Shown here piece by piece: positions 29,857 through 30,703 of a DNA stretch of 30,703 nucleotides. Each line of letters begins with the position of its first letter. Within the stretch, counting starts at the first letter, position 1. Where the stretch lies: the IMG/VR virus record IMGVR_UViG_3300026320_000021, positions 1-30,703 of that record. One strand, written 5' to 3'. The translations under genes and the position numbers were made by a program. Below the pieces are notes generated by a model, which had not been told where the DNA came from, did not search any database, and saw nothing but the letters and a program-made list of their open reading frames with translations. The stretch comes from a virus.

Positions 29857-29859
29857 CCC

Positions 29860-30093
29860 CTAGCCAACAAAGAACGTCGAATCGATCTCCCAGAGAAGAT
29901 GCGAGGCTTGCCATCTGACATCAAACGGCCAGCCACGATTATTCCAAATGTGGTTATGCGCGCGGAGCAGCAAATACCACGGGCCATTGTCGGCGAGAGA
30001 CTGCTCGATGCCGTAGATGTGTGGGTGATCGTCGCCACGCGAAATTTCAACGTTCTTGAATTTCTGAATCCTTGGACGCGTGTCTTTCCACAT
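29860..30093 (-). CDS. Small protein, 77 aa
   Basis: Starts at ATG behind GGGGGAAGCG, 13 bases after the small membrane gene's stop. The sequence is Trp- and His-rich (ISRGDDHPHIYGIEQSL, WYLLLRAHNHIWNNRGWPF) and ends in an aromatic, hydrophobic stretch. An overlapping 107-residue frame in another phase reads less like a protein. No family recognised. It sits between two small membrane proteins, so it may be part of a lysis or surface cassette, but this is speculative. Confidence 0.62.
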   Translation of the reverse strand: MWKDTRPRIQKFKNVEISRGDDHPHIYGIEQSLADNGPWYLLLRAHNHIWNNRGWPFDVRWQASHLLWEIDSTFFVG

Positions 30094-30106
30094 TCGCTTC
30101 CCCCGG

Positions 30107-30241
30107 TCAGCTTTTGCGCTTGAGCCAATATTTTAAATCGTTCCAAGTCCGTGTGCTCCACTGAAGCGCATCAGGGAGATTCCCACTGGACCAGATCAAA
30201 AAGAAAGCGCATAACAAAAGCCATAGAACTCCGAGTATCAA
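30107..30241 (-). CDS. Small single-pass membrane protein, 44 aa, TTG start
   Basis: A frame in the gap between the 77-residue gene and the RHH regulator. The start is a TTG whose last two bases overlap the RHH stop (TTGA); no ATG or GTG precedes it after an in-frame TAG, and no good binding site is visible, so coupling is likely. It reads ILGVLWLLLCAFFLIWSSGN (transmembrane) followed by a Trp- and Lys-rich end (WNDLKYWLKRKS). Cytoplasmic tail basic. May be part of a lysis cassette with the holin-like protein. Confidence 0.62.
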   Translation of the reverse strand: MILGVLWLLLCAFFLIWSSGNLPDALQWSTRTWNDLKYWLKRKS

Positions 30242-30405
30242 GAGGGTTTCTGCGGGCGGCGCGCCTTCCTCAACAAAGTTTCTCTAACAAAGTCAGACAT
30301 CGATTTATCCGCTCTTTTAGCAGCTTTTTTGATGTCTTCCAATTCGTGATCGAACAAGCGAATGGTAAGCGTAGCAGTTTGCGTGTTGGGCATTCGGAGC
30401 GCCAT
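30238..30405 (-). CDS. Ribbon-helix-helix regulator, 55 aa
   Basis: I place the start at ATG 30405, with GAGGT upstream; the alternative ATG at 30393 has no binding site, and an upstream extension to 30495 is unlikely. Residues 10-18 (TATLTIRLF) are the beta strand and 19-50 the two helices (ELEDIKKAAKRADKS, MSDFVRETLLRKAR) of an RHH protein, similar to CopG/DUF1778-type DNA-binding antitoxins. No toxin-like gene is adjacent. It is divergent to a small rightward gene, a layout typical of a regulatory switch. Confidence 0.7.
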   Translation of the reverse strand: MALRMPNTQTATLTIRLFDHELEDIKKAAKRADKSMSDFVRETLLRKARRPQKPS

Positions 30406-30414
30406 GCCCAGGGA

Positions 30415-30461
30415 TAGTACCTCATTGTGCCGTATGGTGCAATACATGCATGTTAGTACCT
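30415..30461. promoter_or_regulatory. Operator-like repeats between divergent genes
   Basis: The 8-base TAGTACCT occurs twice in the same orientation (30415-30422 and 30454-30461), start-to-start 39 bases, close to four helical turns. Between them lie a perfect palindrome ACATGCATGT (30444-30453) and an imperfect inverted repeat around ATTGTGCC-GTAT-GGTGCAAT (about 30424-30443). This looks like an operator array for the adjacent RHH regulator; binding is inferred. Confidence 0.5.
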
Positions 30462-30476
30462 GTGGGAAAGTAGCGC

Positions 30477-30506
30477 TTGACAAGTTGCAGTACAACCGCG
30501 TAATGT
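30477..30506 (+). promoter_or_regulatory. Rightward promoter candidate
   Basis: TTGACA (30477-30482) is a perfect -35 box, followed after 18 bases by TAATGT (30501-30506) as a weak -10 box. It would drive the rightward 52-residue gene starting at 30541. Confidence 0.5.
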
Positions 30507-30540
30507 AAGTATATCAAATCAAGCAGGCGAAAGGGGCCAC

Positions 30541-30699
30541 ATGAATAACGAATTGTTGAAAGAGATTCAAGCACAGCAAGAAATTCAAATGAGTAATCCT
30601 CCTTCTTCTATCGCTTGGCAGACAGCCAGCAAAGAGATTCATCGCCTTGCTGAATCACTTACTGGCAAAAAACTAAAAGACGCTTGCGGAAGATCATAA
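30541..30699 (+). CDS. Only rightward gene, 52 aa
   Basis: Starts at ATG with an AAGGGG site five bases upstream and ends four bases before the window edge. It reads MNNELLKEIQAQQEIQMSN, then PPSSIAWQTASKEIHRLAE, ending SLTGKKLKDACGRS. The first half could form an amphipathic helix. There is no recognised family. Because it is divergent to the RHH regulator and follows a promoter candidate, it may be part of a switch or the first gene of a rightward operon, which would continue outside the window. Confidence 0.68.
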   Translation: MNNELLKEIQAQQEIQMSNPPSSIAWQTASKEIHRLAESLTGKKLKDACGRS

Positions 30700-30703
30700 A
30701 CGT

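Noticed and set aside
30238-30405. Toxin-antitoxin module with the RHH protein
   Set aside because: The RHH protein resembles antitoxins, but neither neighbour (44-residue membrane protein, 52-residue rightward protein) resembles GNAT, ParE, RelE or other known toxins.

Overview
This window reads as one arm of the genome of an unidentified tailed double-stranded DNA bacteriophage (or prophage). Nearly every gene lies on the minus strand in long runs that overlap by 1 to 13 bases (often ATGA) and mostly carry GGAG-type ribosome binding sites. Hallmark virion genes follow the usual order when read right to left: small terminase, large terminase, portal, scaffold, major capsid, connector and tail proteins. 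There is no integrase, polymerase, replication gene, rRNA or tRNA, so host and lifestyle cannot be read directly. The high use of TTG and GTG starts and many small zinc-ribbon proteins are striking, but I do not assign a host.

Regions, in order of transcription. (1) 30700-30415: a divergent control region. One rightward 52-residue gene faces a leftward ribbon-helix-helix (RHH) regulator, with a promoter and repeats between them. (2) 30241-26871: a coupled chain of small accessory genes: two small membrane proteins (one holin-like), several zinc-ribbon proteins and a 323-residue protein with internal repeats. (3) 26788-22821: small terminase, then a second RHH regulator with its own promoter and operator-like repeats, then accessory genes including a PP-loop (PAPS reductase/DndC-like) enzyme. 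A terminator-like hairpin follows at 22741-22783. (4) 22724-15616: large terminase, nine small genes, a large portal and an 87-residue protein. (5) 15597-10595: scaffold, two small head proteins, major capsid protein, a free-standing homing-endonuclease-like gene, a GroES-like co-chaperonin and a conserved head or tail protein. (6) 10576-1: connector and tail proteins, including a 1,539-residue virion protein and a fibre-like repeat protein, plus a small TGT/DpdA-like enzyme and secreted or membrane-anchored surface proteins. No tape-measure gene is visible, which suits a short-tailed (podovirus-like) virion, although the gene could lie outside the window.

The most unusual observations are these. 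Short segments of the major capsid protein reappear in three small proteins encoded around the portal gene. One small gene apparently starts at AUU behind a strong ribosome binding site, and a second may do so. Operator-like repeats suggest a small RHH regulon. A GroES-like gene lies in the head module. Two enzymes (TGT/DpdA-like and PAPS-reductase-like) could act on nucleic-acid modification. Five small genes not obvious by length or start codon were recovered by reading the gaps: 13754-13870, 19957-20142, 25362-25484, 29683-29856 and 30107-30241.
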